A stretch of DNA of 64,000 nt from Mucilaginibacter gotjawali. Lineage in GTDB: Bacteria > Bacteroidota > Bacteroidia > Sphingobacteriales > Sphingobacteriaceae. Shown here piece after piece: positions 21,502 through 31,080 of the stretch. The stretch is taken from assembly GCF_002355435.1 (NCBI RefSeq), contig NZ_AP017313.1:4712001-4776000 (forward strand). The letters are read 5' to 3'. The translations under genes and the position numbers were made by a program. Every line of letters starts with the position of its first letter. Positions within the stretch are counted from its first letter, which is position 1. The notes under the pieces were generated by a model that did no database searches, was not told where the DNA came from, and saw only the letters and a program-made list of their open reading frames with translations.

Positions 21502-23178
21502 ATGCTTCAAAAGCTCAGTATTAGCAATTACGCTTTAATTGATAACCTCGAAATTACCTTTGGCAAGGGGTTAAATATACTTACCGGCGAAACAGGGGCC
21601 GGAAAATCGATCATTTTGGGCGCGCTTTCGCTTATTTTGGGACAGCGTGCCGAAAGCCGTTATTTTTTTAACCAGCAAAAAAAATGTGTGATAGAAGGCC
21701 AGTTCAGCATCGGTAATTTTGAGCTGAAACCTTTTTTTGAAGATAACGACCTGGACTATGAGGCCGAAACTGTTTTACGCCGTGAAATCTCTGCCGACGG
21801 CAAATCGCGTGCTTTTGTAAACGATACGCCGGTTAACCTGAACGCCTTAAAATCGCTGGGCGAAAAGCTGATCGATATCCACTCGCAGCATGCTACGCTG
21901 GAGATCAACGACCCGGAGTTTCAGCTTTTGGTGGTGGATGCAGTTGCTAAACACGATGGTTTGCTGAATGATTATCGCACGAAATTCCGGTCGTATAAAA
22001 AATCAACCTCAAAATTAAAGCAACTGATTGAAGAGAGTGATAAGGCCAAAGCCGACCTGGATTATTACCAGTTCCAGTTTGATGAATTGGAAAAAGCGAA
22101 CCTCGCCGAGGGCGAGCAGGAACAGCTGGAACAGGAGTTTAACGAACTGAGCCATGCCGAAGAAATCAAACGCAACCTGCTTGGCGCTTATTACCTGATG
22201 CATGAAGGCGAAACCTCGGCTATTATTCAATTGCGGGAGGCTGCGCACCAGCTATCGGTTTTAGAACATTTTAACCCGCAGTTTGCTGAACTTTACCAGC
22301 GCCTCAACAGCGCCATCATCGAATTAAAAGATGTGGCCAATGAAGTTGAAATTATAGAACAGCGCACCCATACCAATGAAGCCCGCGCCGAGGAGATAAA
22401 CGCTAGGCTAAGCCTGATCTACAACCTGCAAAAGAAACACCGGCTGAACAGCACGGCTGAATTATTGAAACTGCAAAATGAGTTGTCGGACAAAATACAG
22501 CAGGCTGTTTTTGGCGATGAAGCCATTGAAAAACTGCGTAAACAATTGGATGCGGACAGAGCCGAACTGGAAAAACTGGCCGCCGAACTATCTGCCAACC
22601 GTAAAAAAGCTATCCCCGGTATTGAAACCGATGTGCTGAAAACCCTGGAAGAAATGGGCATGGGGAATTCGTCTTTGAAAATAGAACTTTCACCAAGCGG
22701 ACATAACTCTCCGCCCAATGGCGGAGGTTTGGGGGACAACGGAATTGATGTTGTGCGCTTTCTTTTTACCGCCAATAAGGGCCACTCCCTTGCCGAAATG
22801 AGCAAAGTGGCTTCGGGTGGTGAGCTATCGAGATTGATGCTGGCGATTAAATCCCTTATCACCCAAAACACCGCTTTGCCAACCATTATTTTTGATGAGA
22901 TAGACACAGGAGTATCAGGCGAAGTTGCGAATAAAGTAGGGCAAATAATGGAGCGCCTGGCGGATAATTTGCAGGTGATCACCATAACGCATTTGCCGCA
23001 AATAGCCAGCAAAGGCCAAAACCATTATTTTGTTTATAAAGATGAGGAAGGTGCCACCACCTATACCCGCATGAAACAACTGGATAAACAGGAACGTGTA
23101 TTGGAAATTGCCAAAATGCTGAGCGGTGATAAACCGGGCGAAAGTGCACTGCAGAACGCGAGGGAGTTGTTGGGGTAG
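21502..23178 (+). CDS. recN: DNA repair protein RecN
   Basis: 558-residue SMC-like ATPase for double-strand-break repair. Walker A GETGAGKS near residue 35, long coiled coil in the middle (about 150-370), signature motif ASGGELSRLMLAIK and Walker B TIIFDEIDTGVSG. A short stretch at about residues 397-414 (SPSGHNSPPNGGGLGDNG) is encoded by a DNA palindrome, CTCCGCC-CAAT-GGCGGAG, and looks like an intergenic repeat carried into the coding frame. Its usual partners coaBC/porD lie 5.9 kb upstream. Confidence 0.95.
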   Translation: MLQKLSISNYALIDNLEITFGKGLNILTGETGAGKSIILGALSLILGQRAESRYFFNQQKKCVIEGQFSIGNFELKPFFEDNDLDYEAETVLRREISADGKSRAFVNDTPVNLNALKSLGEKLIDIHSQHATLEINDPEFQLLVVDAVAKHDGLLNDYRTKFRSYKKSTSKLKQLIEESDKAKADLDYYQFQFDELEKANLAEGEQEQLEQEFNELSHAEEIKRNLLGAYYLMHEGETSAIIQLREAAHQLSVLEHFNPQFAELYQRLNSAIIELKDVANEVEIIEQRTHTNEARAEEINARLSLIYNLQKKHRLNSTAELLKLQNELSDKIQQAVFGDEAIEKLRKQLDADRAELEKLAAELSANRKKAIPGIETDVLKTLEEMGMGNSSLKIELSPSGHNSPPNGGGLGDNGIDVVRFLFTANKGHSLAEMSKVASGGELSRLMLAIKSLITQNTALPTIIFDEIDTGVSGEVANKVGQIMERLADNLQVITITHLPQIASKGQNHYFVYKDEEGATTYTRMKQLDKQERVLEIAKMLSGDKPGESALQNARELLG

Positions 23179-23321
23179 TGGGCAGTTTTAAGTTGGCAGT
23201 TGGCAGTACCAGTTGGCAGATATGATAACCTATTAACTGCTATATTTTTAGTTGCAAACTGCACACTAAAAACTGTAAACTAATTTTATAACTTTGCGTC
23301 CATTATAATCAAAATCTTAAC

Positions 23322-24134
23322 ATGGCATACAATTTATTAAAAGGTAAAAAAGGGATCATTTTTGGAGCGCTGAACGAGCAGTCCATTGCCTGGAAAGTAG
23401 CACAACGTGCTGTAACAGAAGGCGCTGAAATTATTTTAACCAATGCCCCTATTGCCTTGCGCATGGGCGAATTAAACAAACTCGCCGAAGAATGTAATGC
23501 CCCCGTAATAGCGGCTGATGTAACCAGCAACGACGATATTACCAACCTGTTTACCAAAAGCCAGGAACATTTTGGCGGCGGCGTTGATTTTGTTTTACAC
23601 TCCATAGGTATGAGTGTTAACGTACGCAAAGGCATCAGCTATCCTGAAAATAATTACGATTTTACCCACAAAGGGTTAGATATATCTGCATTAAGCCTGC
23701 ACAGGGTATTGCAAACCGCCATGAAAATGGATGCCATTAATGATTGGGGATCCGTAGTGGCCCTTACCTATATTGCCGCACAAAGGGTATTCCCTGATTA
23801 TAATGATATGTCGGACAATAAAGCCTACCTGGAAAGCATTGCCCGCAACTTTGGTTACTACTACGGGGTTAAAAAGAAAGTGCGCATCAATACCGTATCA
23901 CAATCGCCAACCCGCACTACTGCAGGATCAGGCGTTAAAGGGTTTGACGGTTTTATCAATTATGCCGAAAAAATGAGCCCGCTGGGTAATGCCAGCGCCG
24001 ACCAATGCGCCGATTACTGCGTGAGCTTATTCTCTGACCTTACTAAAATGGTGACCATGCAAAACCTGTTTCATGATGGTGGTTTCAGCTTTACCGGCGT
24101 AACCCAGGCCATTATTGAGCAGATGGAAAAGTAG
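23322..24134 (+). CDS. fabI: Enoyl-[acyl-carrier-protein] reductase (NADH)
   Basis: 270-residue short-chain reductase performing the last step of fatty-acid elongation. The nucleotide-binding start KKGIIFGALNEQSIAW corresponds to the FabI G-x-x-N-x-x-S-I-A-W pattern, and the catalytic pair lies in YNDMSDNK (Tyr-x6-Lys). DFVLHSIG, INTVSQSPTRT and the C-terminal LFHDGGFSFTG are FabI hallmarks. A TAACTTTG (23289-23296) could be the -7 element, although no good TTTG partner is seen. Confidence 0.96.
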   Translation: MAYNLLKGKKGIIFGALNEQSIAWKVAQRAVTEGAEIILTNAPIALRMGELNKLAEECNAPVIAADVTSNDDITNLFTKSQEHFGGGVDFVLHSIGMSVNVRKGISYPENNYDFTHKGLDISALSLHRVLQTAMKMDAINDWGSVVALTYIAAQRVFPDYNDMSDNKAYLESIARNFGYYYGVKKKVRINTVSQSPTRTTAGSGVKGFDGFINYAEKMSPLGNASADQCADYCVSLFSDLTKMVTMQNLFHDGGFSFTGVTQAIIEQMEK

Positions 24135-24189
24135 GGGTTAGTCGGGAAAGTCCGAAAGAAGAAGAGAAGTAGTAAAAAAAGAATATATA

Positions 24190-24227
24190 AAAAGCGCCAT
24201 TGAACATTCAGTGGCGCTTTTGTTTTT
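24190..24227. terminator. fabI intrinsic terminator
   Basis: AAAAGCGCCATTGAA pairs with TTCAGTGGCGCTTTT (one G-U pair), followed by TGTTTTT. The symmetric A- and T-runs allow function in both directions. Confidence 0.88.
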
Positions 24228-24233
24228 CAGGGC

Positions 24234-24264
24234 TTTGATTAACTAAATAATTAGTTTATTTTTG
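24234..24264 (+). promoter_or_regulatory. Promoter of the 24268 gene, probably leaderless
   Basis: TTTG (24234-24237), 19 nt, TATTTTTG (24257-24264): an exact consensus match. Start codons ATG 24265 and ATG 24268 follow directly, so the mRNA would begin at about the second ATG. Confidence 0.7.
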
Positions 24265-24267
24265 ATG

Positions 24268-25407
24268 ATGCGGCGGATCTGGATCATCTTATTTTTAGCA
24301 TTGCCTTTTACGGGCTTTGCCCAATATTCCATTTCCGGCAGGGTGATCAACAAAAACGATCAAAAGCCCGTAGCCGATGCCAGCGTATTTTTAAATAACG
24401 CTAGCGCCGGTACCAAAACTGCGGACAACGGAACCTTTACCCTCACCAACGTGCGGCCCGGGCAGTATGACCTGGTGGTATCTATTATCGGGTATGAAAC
24501 CGTTCATCAGCCTATTATGGTGAATAAGGACCTCCGGCTGGGCGATATCCTCATCAGCCCAAAAACAATCGCCCTAAACGAAGTAAAAATAATGCCGCCC
24601 GGCGACCGGGATAAATACTACCAAAAGTTTTTACGGCTTTTTTTTGGCTACGGCGAGTTTGCGGCAGATTGTAAAATATTAAACCCCGACCTGCTGGATT
24701 TTGATTACGACCGACCGGCGAAGGTATTTACGGCCTCTTCGTCGGATTATTTGGAGATTGAGAACAAAGCCCTGGGTTACCGCATCAAATATTTTTTAAA
24801 CAATTTTAAGAATGATGAGAAATCGGGTGTTTTATATTTCGAAGGGACGGCGGCTTTCAGCGAGATGCAGGGCAAACCATCGGCAGTACGCAGGTGGGTA
24901 AAAAACAGGCTGAAAGTTTACCAGGGCTCCAGTATGCACTTTTTGCGCTCAGCCATCGCCAATGATATAGAAACGGAGGGCTTCAGGGTGCTGAAGCTGA
25001 TCAGAACGCCCGACACGGCGAAAAGCGTAACCGGTATCCCCCGTTATAAGGAAACCCTGGTAAGCAAACCTTATTTAAACGTCAGCGATTTTATCCGCAC
25101 CACCGATATACCGGGCGAATATGCACTGGGCTATCCCGATTGCCTTTATATAATGTACGCCAAAAAATGGGCACACCAGGCTATAAAAAATCCTGCTGCT
25201 CCCCTGCCGGATAAACCTGCATTTTTGGACGACCCGGTATGCACTACCCTCATCTTCAACGGGGCCTATAGCTATTTTGATGCAAACGGCATTATCATTA
25301 ACCCCCAAAGTATTCTTTTTGAAGGCGCCTGGGGAATCGGTGGCGTAGCGGAATTACTGCCGGTGGATTATGTGCCGGGGGAAGTTGGGAAAGTTGATGG
25401 GCCATAG
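24268..25407 (+). CDS. Carboxypeptidase-regulatory-like domain protein, exported
   Basis: About 379 residues. Signal peptide MRRIWIILFLALPFTGFA, then a CarboxypepD_reg-like/CNA-B-type beta-sandwich (SISGRVINKNDQKPVADASVFLNN through VVSIIGYETVHQPIMV, mature residues about 1-85), then an unrecognised alpha/beta region of about 270 residues. The sandwich is common at the N-terminus of TonB-dependent receptors, but this protein has no plug or barrel. I prefer ATG 24268 because the promoter's -7 box ends at 24264; ATG 24265 is the alternative. No operon partner is apparent. Confidence 0.75.
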   Translation: MRRIWIILFLALPFTGFAQYSISGRVINKNDQKPVADASVFLNNASAGTKTADNGTFTLTNVRPGQYDLVVSIIGYETVHQPIMVNKDLRLGDILISPKTIALNEVKIMPPGDRDKYYQKFLRLFFGYGEFAADCKILNPDLLDFDYDRPAKVFTASSSDYLEIENKALGYRIKYFLNNFKNDEKSGVLYFEGTAAFSEMQGKPSAVRRWVKNRLKVYQGSSMHFLRSAIANDIETEGFRVLKLIRTPDTAKSVTGIPRYKETLVSKPYLNVSDFIRTTDIPGEYALGYPDCLYIMYAKKWAHQAIKNPAAPLPDKPAFLDDPVCTTLIFNGAYSYFDANGIIINPQSILFEGAWGIGGVAELLPVDYVPGEVGKVDGP

Positions 25408-25529
25408 TCCATGGTAAAAGGTCGCGAAGTCCAAAATCTAACAAAAAAAATAGTCCGTGGTACATGTTCTGAGGTCTGTCGACCAAAAAGAACCATGGAC
25501 CATGGACTATCAGCGATGGACTCCCCTGC
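25408..25529. repeat. CCATGGACCATGGACT-type word repeats
   Basis: AGTCCATGGTAAAAGG at 25407-25422 and AACCATGGACCATGGACTAT at 25491-25510 are inverted relatives in the short gap between two convergent genes. Related words recur at 37735-37880, 11838-11871 and 5317-5342. Confidence 0.6.
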
Positions 25530-25940
25530 TTAACTATTCGAGTCCACTAAAATAATTTTCACCTTGATAGGTAAAGTTGGCTGCACTGCCGTGGTACCAT
25601 CTGCCGATTGCGCATAAAGCGAAATATTGCCGCCGCTATAGGTAAAGCTATAAGCAACGTTGGCATAAGTTTCGGGCAATTGCTCGTAGGTTTTACCCCC
25701 ATCGTAGGATATGTCAATAATAACGCCGCCAATGGCTGCAAAATTATTGGTGAGGGCGTTAATGTTGATGGATGCCGTATACGATTTACTGCCGTTGTTG
25801 TCGGTGTACGCGGTCCAGTCGCTGCTGGCTAAATCAGCATAAAGCGTTTGGTTGGTGGTAGCCGGCGACACATACTGTTTGGTACATGCAGAAAACGCCA
25901 GTAAAATAACACATCCTAAAATAGTGATGATTTTTTTCAT
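25530..25940 (-). CDS. Hypothetical lipoprotein
   Basis: 136 residues with an SPII signal ending in LLAFSAC (Cys about 19). The mature part is small, Thr/Ser/Asn-rich and predicted beta, with no recognised domain (SWTAYTDNNGSKSYTASINI, IDISYDGGKTYEQLPETY, FTYSGGNISLYAQSADG). It resembles the many single-domain lipoproteins of Bacteroidota. Monocistronic, convergent with the carboxypeptidase-regulatory gene. Function unknown. Confidence 0.7.
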   Translation of the reverse strand: MKKIITILGCVILLAFSACTKQYVSPATTNQTLYADLASSDWTAYTDNNGSKSYTASININALTNNFAAIGGVIIDISYDGGKTYEQLPETYANVAYSFTYSGGNISLYAQSADGTTAVQPTLPIKVKIILVDSNS

Positions 25941-26149
25941 AAGTGTATAATGTTAATTAATCCTAAACCATTAAACTAACGCTTTTAAAAATGGTTTAAT
26001 GTGTTTTTTTATTTTTTTTAAAGAAAATCTGTTTTTTTTAGTGTTATACGTAGTGTTGCCGGGTTACGCTACAAGCTTAACGTATTAATTGGCCCTTTGG
26101 GTAAATATCGCTTATATTTACGATCGAAAAAAAACGCTTTAAAAAAAAT

Positions 26150-28111
26150 ATGCAAATTACACCGGGGGACGAACTTTTTCAACTTGCGCAAACCGCACCC
26201 ATCGGTATTTGTATATTGGATGCGGCCACCCTTACCTGTGAAATTGTTAACGGGCAGTTTTTAACCATAGCGGGCAAACCTTTGGATGCCATTAAAGGAA
26301 AACATTACTGGGACGCATTTGCCGAAGTGAGGGTCTTTTATGAAGCGGCATTGGCGGGCGTGGTTAGTACAGGCAATGTATATTCGGCCAACGAGGTGGA
26401 AATGACATTGATCCGCCATGGGCGCGAAGAAACCATGTACGTAACCTTTGTATATTCGCCGGTAAAAAACAGCGAAGGCAAAGTAATAAAGGTTGCCGTT
26501 TGGGTGCTTGACAATACCCTTGAAGTGCTGGCCCGGCAAAAATCTGCCGAAAACGCGCTGGCGCTGCAGGCCGTAAATGAACGCATGGCCGACATCAACG
26601 AAGAGCTTAATGCAACCAATAGCGAACTGGAAAACACCATTGAAGAACTGGCGGCCATTAACGAAGAACTGGCCAGCACCAATGACGAACTTACCCAAAC
26701 CCGCGACGAACTGCAGCGCAGCGAGAACCTTTTCAGGTCCATTGCAACAAATATACCCAACTCCATAGTAGTAGTGATTGACAGGGAACACCGCTACATT
26801 ATTGTGGAGGGCGACCTGATGGAACGCCTGGGCTATAACCGTACCGATTATGAAGGCAAACACCCTACCGAATTAGGGCAAACCGAACGCTACCTGGCCG
26901 TAAAACACTTGTACGACCGCATGATGGCCGGCGAAAAATTTTCGCTCGAGCGCAGCGGCGCCGGCGGCGAAACCTATATGGTGCATTTTGTACCGCTGAA
27001 AAATGAATACGGCGGCGTAGATGCGGGCATTATTATGGCCATTGATGTTACCGAACTCAAACATGCCGAAGAAAAATCGGCTAAGCTGGCAGCTATCGTG
27101 CAATCGTCTGATGATGCCATCATCAGCAAGACCCTCGAAAGCGTGATCACCAGCTGGAACGACTCCGCGCAACGCATCTTTGGCTATAAAGCCGAAGAGA
27201 TCATCGGCCAAACCATTTACAAACTAATCCCGCCCGACCGGCAGGACGAGGAACCCCGCATCCTTCAACGCTTAAAAAAGGGCGAACGGGTGGAACATTT
27301 CGAAACCCAACGCCTCACCAAGGACGGGCGCCTGCTGGATGTTTCGCTCAGTATTTCGCCGCTTAAGGATGGACAGGGCAATATCATCGGCCTTTCAAAA
27401 ATTGTGCGCGACATTACCGAACGCAAGCTTGACGAAGCCCGCAAAAACGACTTTATCGGTATGGCCAGCCACGAGCTGAAAACGCCCCTTACCTCGCTGC
27501 ACGCCATTATACAGGTGGCCAACGCCAAATTAAAAAACAGCGACGACAAATACCTGGCCCACGCCATGGAGAAAGCCAACATGCAGGTAAAACGCATGAC
27601 GCGCATGATCAACGGCTTCCTCAATATTTCAAGGCTCGAATCGGGCAAGCTCATTGTTGAGCGGCAATCCTTTGATATGGGGCAGCTCATCCGCGAAATC
27701 CTGGACGAAACCAGCCTCACCGTCAGCACGCATACCATCAGCCTGCAAAGCACCGCCCCGGCAGTGGTTACCGCCGACCGCGACAAGATCAGCTCCGTGC
27801 TGTCAAACCTCATCAGCAATGCGGTTAAATATTCGCCGGCGGGCGGCACCATCGCTATCGATTACCAGCTTGCCGGGCAAACCCTTACGGTAAGCGTAAA
27901 GGACCAGGGCATGGGCATCAGCCCCGGCGATCTCGACAAAATTTTTGAACGCTATTACCGCGTTGAAGCCGCCGAAATGCGCAATATCTCCGGCTTCGGC
28001 ATCGGCCTGTACCTCAGCGCCGAAATCATTAAACGCCATAACGGCACCATCCGCGCCGAAAGCAGCGAGGGCGAAGGTTCTGTTTTTTCGTTTACGCTAC
28101 CGGTTGATTAA
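26150..28111 (+). CDS. Cytosolic multi-PAS sensor histidine kinase
   Basis: 653 residues without membrane helices or signal peptide. Order: PAS-like domain (about 10-120), coiled coil (about 130-190, with repeated INEELNATNSELENT-type heptads), PAS (about 190-305), PAS/PAC (about 310-430, ending LSKIVRDITERK), HisKA with phospho-acceptor His in ASHELKTPLTSL (about 439), and HATPase_c (NLISNAVKYS, DQGMGISPGDLDKIFERYYR, GFGIGLYLSAEII). No receiver domain and no response regulator next door, so its partner is unknown. Soluble PAS arrays typically sense redox, light or small ligands, but no cofactor site is evident. Confidence 0.92.
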   Translation: MQITPGDELFQLAQTAPIGICILDAATLTCEIVNGQFLTIAGKPLDAIKGKHYWDAFAEVRVFYEAALAGVVSTGNVYSANEVEMTLIRHGREETMYVTFVYSPVKNSEGKVIKVAVWVLDNTLEVLARQKSAENALALQAVNERMADINEELNATNSELENTIEELAAINEELASTNDELTQTRDELQRSENLFRSIATNIPNSIVVVIDREHRYIIVEGDLMERLGYNRTDYEGKHPTELGQTERYLAVKHLYDRMMAGEKFSLERSGAGGETYMVHFVPLKNEYGGVDAGIIMAIDVTELKHAEEKSAKLAAIVQSSDDAIISKTLESVITSWNDSAQRIFGYKAEEIIGQTIYKLIPPDRQDEEPRILQRLKKGERVEHFETQRLTKDGRLLDVSLSISPLKDGQGNIIGLSKIVRDITERKLDEARKNDFIGMASHELKTPLTSLHAIIQVANAKLKNSDDKYLAHAMEKANMQVKRMTRMINGFLNISRLESGKLIVERQSFDMGQLIREILDETSLTVSTHTISLQSTAPAVVTADRDKISSVLSNLISNAVKYSPAGGTIAIDYQLAGQTLTVSVKDQGMGISPGDLDKIFERYYRVEAAEMRNISGFGIGLYLSAEIIKRHNGTIRAESSEGEGSVFSFTLPVD

Positions 28112-28157
28112 GGTTAAATCCGAAGTCTAAAGTCGGCAGGCAGGGAGTCTTTGGTCA

Positions 28158-28799
28158 TTAATTATCTTTCACAAATCGTAACAAAGTACAGGTAACCATG
28201 CCCGCGCTGTCCAACAGAACGATGCCCGCACCCGTGCTGTTTAACTTGTAAGCATAATTGTTATACCAGTTGGACCCTGGGAAATTTATATCCGAAGTAA
28301 GGTAATACGCGCTGTTTTTATCAAACCGATAAGCAACAGCCGTTTGGTAATAATAATACCCGGTGGGGGTGTTTAAAAAGTGTAGCTTGTTTACCAGGGT
28401 TGCTACTTCGGCGCCGGCGGTATAATTGCCGGCGGCATCCGCCTTTTTCGAAACATTGGCTGTTAGCTGATTAAAATCGGCCACGGTGGGCACACGCCAT
28501 AACGGCGGCAATACTACGTCGTAAAGCGCTACGTACTGCGGGTACCAGGCCCCCAGGGGGTCGCCGGCTATTGGATATACAAACCCGCCCTTGCCCTGGT
28601 AATTGTCCACCGTCCAGGTTTGGCTGCCTATTGCTACCGTTCTGTAGTCCGATCCGTCAACGGTAATTTTACCGTAATCGTTAAAAGGTGGCTGCACCGG
28701 CGCCGGCATGTTTTTTTTACAGCCCTGCAGTATTGCGCAACAGCCAAGCAAAAACAGGAAACAGGTACGGATTTGGCGAGAGGTATATTTTGCTGACAT
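28158..28799 (-). CDS. FISUMP-domain-like lipoprotein
   Basis: 213 residues from ATG 28799 (a TTG at 28811 is less likely). SPII signal ending in AILQGC. The mature part (VDGSDYRTVAIGSQTWTVDNYQ, LWRVPTVADFNQLT, AYYLTSD, VTCTLLRFVKDN) matches the Fibrobacter succinogenes major paralogous domain pattern, widespread in surface lipoproteins of Bacteroidota. The usual function is unknown; the fold relates to C-type-lectin-like sulfatase-modifying domains. Convergent with the histidine kinase. Confidence 0.75.
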   Translation of the reverse strand: MSAKYTSRQIRTCFLFLLGCCAILQGCKKNMPAPVQPPFNDYGKITVDGSDYRTVAIGSQTWTVDNYQGKGGFVYPIAGDPLGAWYPQYVALYDVVLPPLWRVPTVADFNQLTANVSKKADAAGNYTAGAEVATLVNKLHFLNTPTGYYYYQTAVAYRFDKNSAYYLTSDINFPGSNWYNNYAYKLNSTGAGIVLLDSAGMVTCTLLRFVKDN

Positions 28800-29168
28800 C
28801 AGTGTAAACAAGGCGTTAGTTTTTGTTTGATAAAACTAAGCATTATAATGGGGATTTGCAGGGCACAGTTGCGCCGGGGGGAAATTATATTGATTGCGCC
28901 GCTGTTTGGTGTTTTCACCAACAGCATAGGGTGTATTGAAAACAGGGTAAGGAGTGTTATTTACTGGCAAGACTTTTGACTTCTGAAACGCGGGCGTTTC
29001 CCGCCTGGTAGAAAGCGGGCCGCGCTTTCTGCTCATACGCCTTCAGGCCTTAAGCGCGGGCCGGTAGCCGCGCCAATCGCTAACGCGGGGAGTGGGGTAA
29101 AAACGAATTTTACCTAAAATATATGGACAATAGCGTTTGTTTTTACTAATTTGGTTCCCTTACAAGAT
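28800..29168. other. Intergenic region upstream of the restriction locus, with GC-rich palindromes
   Basis: No gene supported. From 28988 to 29090 the DNA turns GC-rich and holds nested palindromes: GCGGG-CGTTT-CCCGC, then GAAAGCG-GGC-CGCGCTTTC, and GCGCGGGCCGG/CCGCGCC words. The far side of the hsd locus (36190-36385) has comparable palindromes. Confidence 0.55.
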
Positions 29169-31079
29169 ATGACAGCGGAACAGATAAAGGAATTGGAAGA
29201 CAGCCTCTGGCAGGCAGCAGATAAATTACGGGTTGACAGTGGGTTAAAGGCAAGCGAGTATGCAACCCCTATTTTAGGGTTGATTTTTCTGCGTTTTGCC
29301 TCTATAAAATACAACAAGGTAAAAAAGGATATTGAAGCGGAACTCGAAGCGCAGAAAAGCAGCCGCATGCAAAGGGAAAAGCACGAAATAGCGATTGATA
29401 AATACGGTTTTTATTTGCCGCCCGAAGCGGAATATGATTACCTGCTTAACCTGCCCGAAAAGGAAGACATTGCCAAGGCCATAAAGGTGGCGATGGAAAA
29501 AGTTGAATTGTATAAACCTGAATTAAAGGATAGTTTACCAAAAGACGAATATTTTAAACTGGTGAACGACCAGGATAAAACCCTGCCCAAAACCTTGTTA
29601 AAGTATTTTAAGGATATACCTGAGGATGCTACAGGCGATGTTTTCGGAAAGGTTTATGAATACTTTTTGGCAGAGTTTGCATTGGCTGAAGGCCAGGGCG
29701 GCGGCGAGTTTTTTACGCCGACCAGCGTAGTGAAATTGATGGTAGAAATTATTGAACCCTACCGGGGCAAGATACTTGACCCGGCCTGTGGCAGCGGTGG
29801 TATGTTTGTACAAAGCTCGTATTTTATCGACCGGCGTAAAGAGGAATTGCACGATACCGATAACAAAGACCTGTTTGTTTGCGGCGTAGAGCGCACACCG
29901 GAAACCGTAAAGCTGGCACGGATGAACCTTGCGGTAAATGGTTTGCGCGGCGAGATAAAACCGGCAAACAGCTATTATGACGACCCGTTTGACAGTTACC
30001 AAAACTTTGATTTTGTAATGGCTAATCCGCCGTTTAATGTGGACGACGTAAACCTCGACCGGGTTAAAGCTCAAAAACGTTTTAGCGAATACGGCATACC
30101 GCAAAACAAAACCAAAAGCAGCGCCAAAAAGAAAGAAAAGGAAGTTGATACCGTGCCTAATGCGAATTATTTATGGATCAATCTTTTTGCAACCTCGTTA
30201 AAACCAGAAGGTAGGGCGGCCCTGGTAATGGCCAATAGCGCCAGTGATGCCCGCAACAGCGAAGCCGACATCCGTAAAAACTTAATAAAAGCCGGGGTAA
30301 TTGATTGCATGCTTACCCTGCCCAAAAATATGTTTTACACGGTTACCTTACCGGCTACACTCTGGTTTTTCGATAAATCAAAAGCCGGCTCCGAACCAAA
30401 AGTATTGTTTATTGATGCCCGGAATATTTTCAGGCAGGTTACCCGCGCTTTGAGGGAGTTTACAGAGGAGCATATCCAAAACATTGCCACCATTATGCGG
30501 CTGCACCGTGGTGAAACGGAGCGGTTAACGCAACTGCTGGAAAGCTACCAACAAAAGGCGGAGGATTATGAAGTGAAAGCAAATGCGCTGGAACCATCGG
30601 TAAATGAAGCCGTTGCAGAATATGATGACGCAAAATTAGTTTGGGATGAAATACAGGACAGGATTACCACTGGTAAAGGCGAGGCCAAACAATTGAAAAA
30701 TGAATTGGGCAAAGCCGGTACAGCTTTAACCAAAGCCCAAAAAGCAAAAGAAGAACTTGAAAAAGAATATAAAGCCCTGACCGATAAGGTGGCTTATTTT
30801 AATGGACATATCAATTGGCTGAATGAGCGTTTCCCCAATGGCGTATATGATGATGTGATAGGATTATGTAAATCTGCTTCATTGAAAGATATTGAAGAGC
30901 AGGATTATAGTTTAAACCCTGGGCGGTATGTAGGGGTGGTAATTGACGAGGACGGTTTGACAGAGGAAGAATTTTTGTCAGAAATGAAAGGGCGTCATAA
31001 AACATTGACTATCTTGAATGCAAAAGCGAGAGATTTGGAAAATAGTATTGAAAGTAGTTTTAACATCCTATCGCTATAA
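29169..31079 (+). CDS. hsdM: Type I restriction-modification system methyltransferase subunit HsdM
   Basis: 636 residues from ATG 29169 (the upstream TTG at 29151 is less likely). N-terminal HsdM helical domain (EDSLWQAADKLRVDSGLKASEYATPILGLIFLRF), then the N6-adenine methyltransferase core with DPACGSGGMF (SAM site, about 202) and NPPF (catalytic, about 284). Longer than the usual 500 or so residues because a coiled coil of about 130 residues (from LTQLLESYQQKAEDY onward) lies between the core and the C-terminal EEQDYSLNPGRYVGV motif. It modifies host DNA together with HsdS. First gene of the hsd operon. Confidence 0.95.
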   Translation: MTAEQIKELEDSLWQAADKLRVDSGLKASEYATPILGLIFLRFASIKYNKVKKDIEAELEAQKSSRMQREKHEIAIDKYGFYLPPEAEYDYLLNLPEKEDIAKAIKVAMEKVELYKPELKDSLPKDEYFKLVNDQDKTLPKTLLKYFKDIPEDATGDVFGKVYEYFLAEFALAEGQGGGEFFTPTSVVKLMVEIIEPYRGKILDPACGSGGMFVQSSYFIDRRKEELHDTDNKDLFVCGVERTPETVKLARMNLAVNGLRGEIKPANSYYDDPFDSYQNFDFVMANPPFNVDDVNLDRVKAQKRFSEYGIPQNKTKSSAKKKEKEVDTVPNANYLWINLFATSLKPEGRAALVMANSASDARNSEADIRKNLIKAGVIDCMLTLPKNMFYTVTLPATLWFFDKSKAGSEPKVLFIDARNIFRQVTRALREFTEEHIQNIATIMRLHRGETERLTQLLESYQQKAEDYEVKANALEPSVNEAVAEYDDAKLVWDEIQDRITTGKGEAKQLKNELGKAGTALTKAQKAKEELEKEYKALTDKVAYFNGHINWLNERFPNGVYDDVIGLCKSASLKDIEEQDYSLNPGRYVGVVIDEDGLTEEEFLSEMKGRHKTLTILNAKARDLENSIESSFNILSL

Positions 31080-31080
31080 T

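Noticed and set aside
26261..28039. Long antisense frames across the histidine kinase gene
   Set aside because: The plus-strand frame has complete PAS, HisKA and HATPase motifs; the antisense frames reflect its codon composition.
29151..29168. Upstream TTG start for hsdM
   Set aside because: The ATG at 29169 gives the standard HsdM N-terminus; the six extra residues are not family-like.
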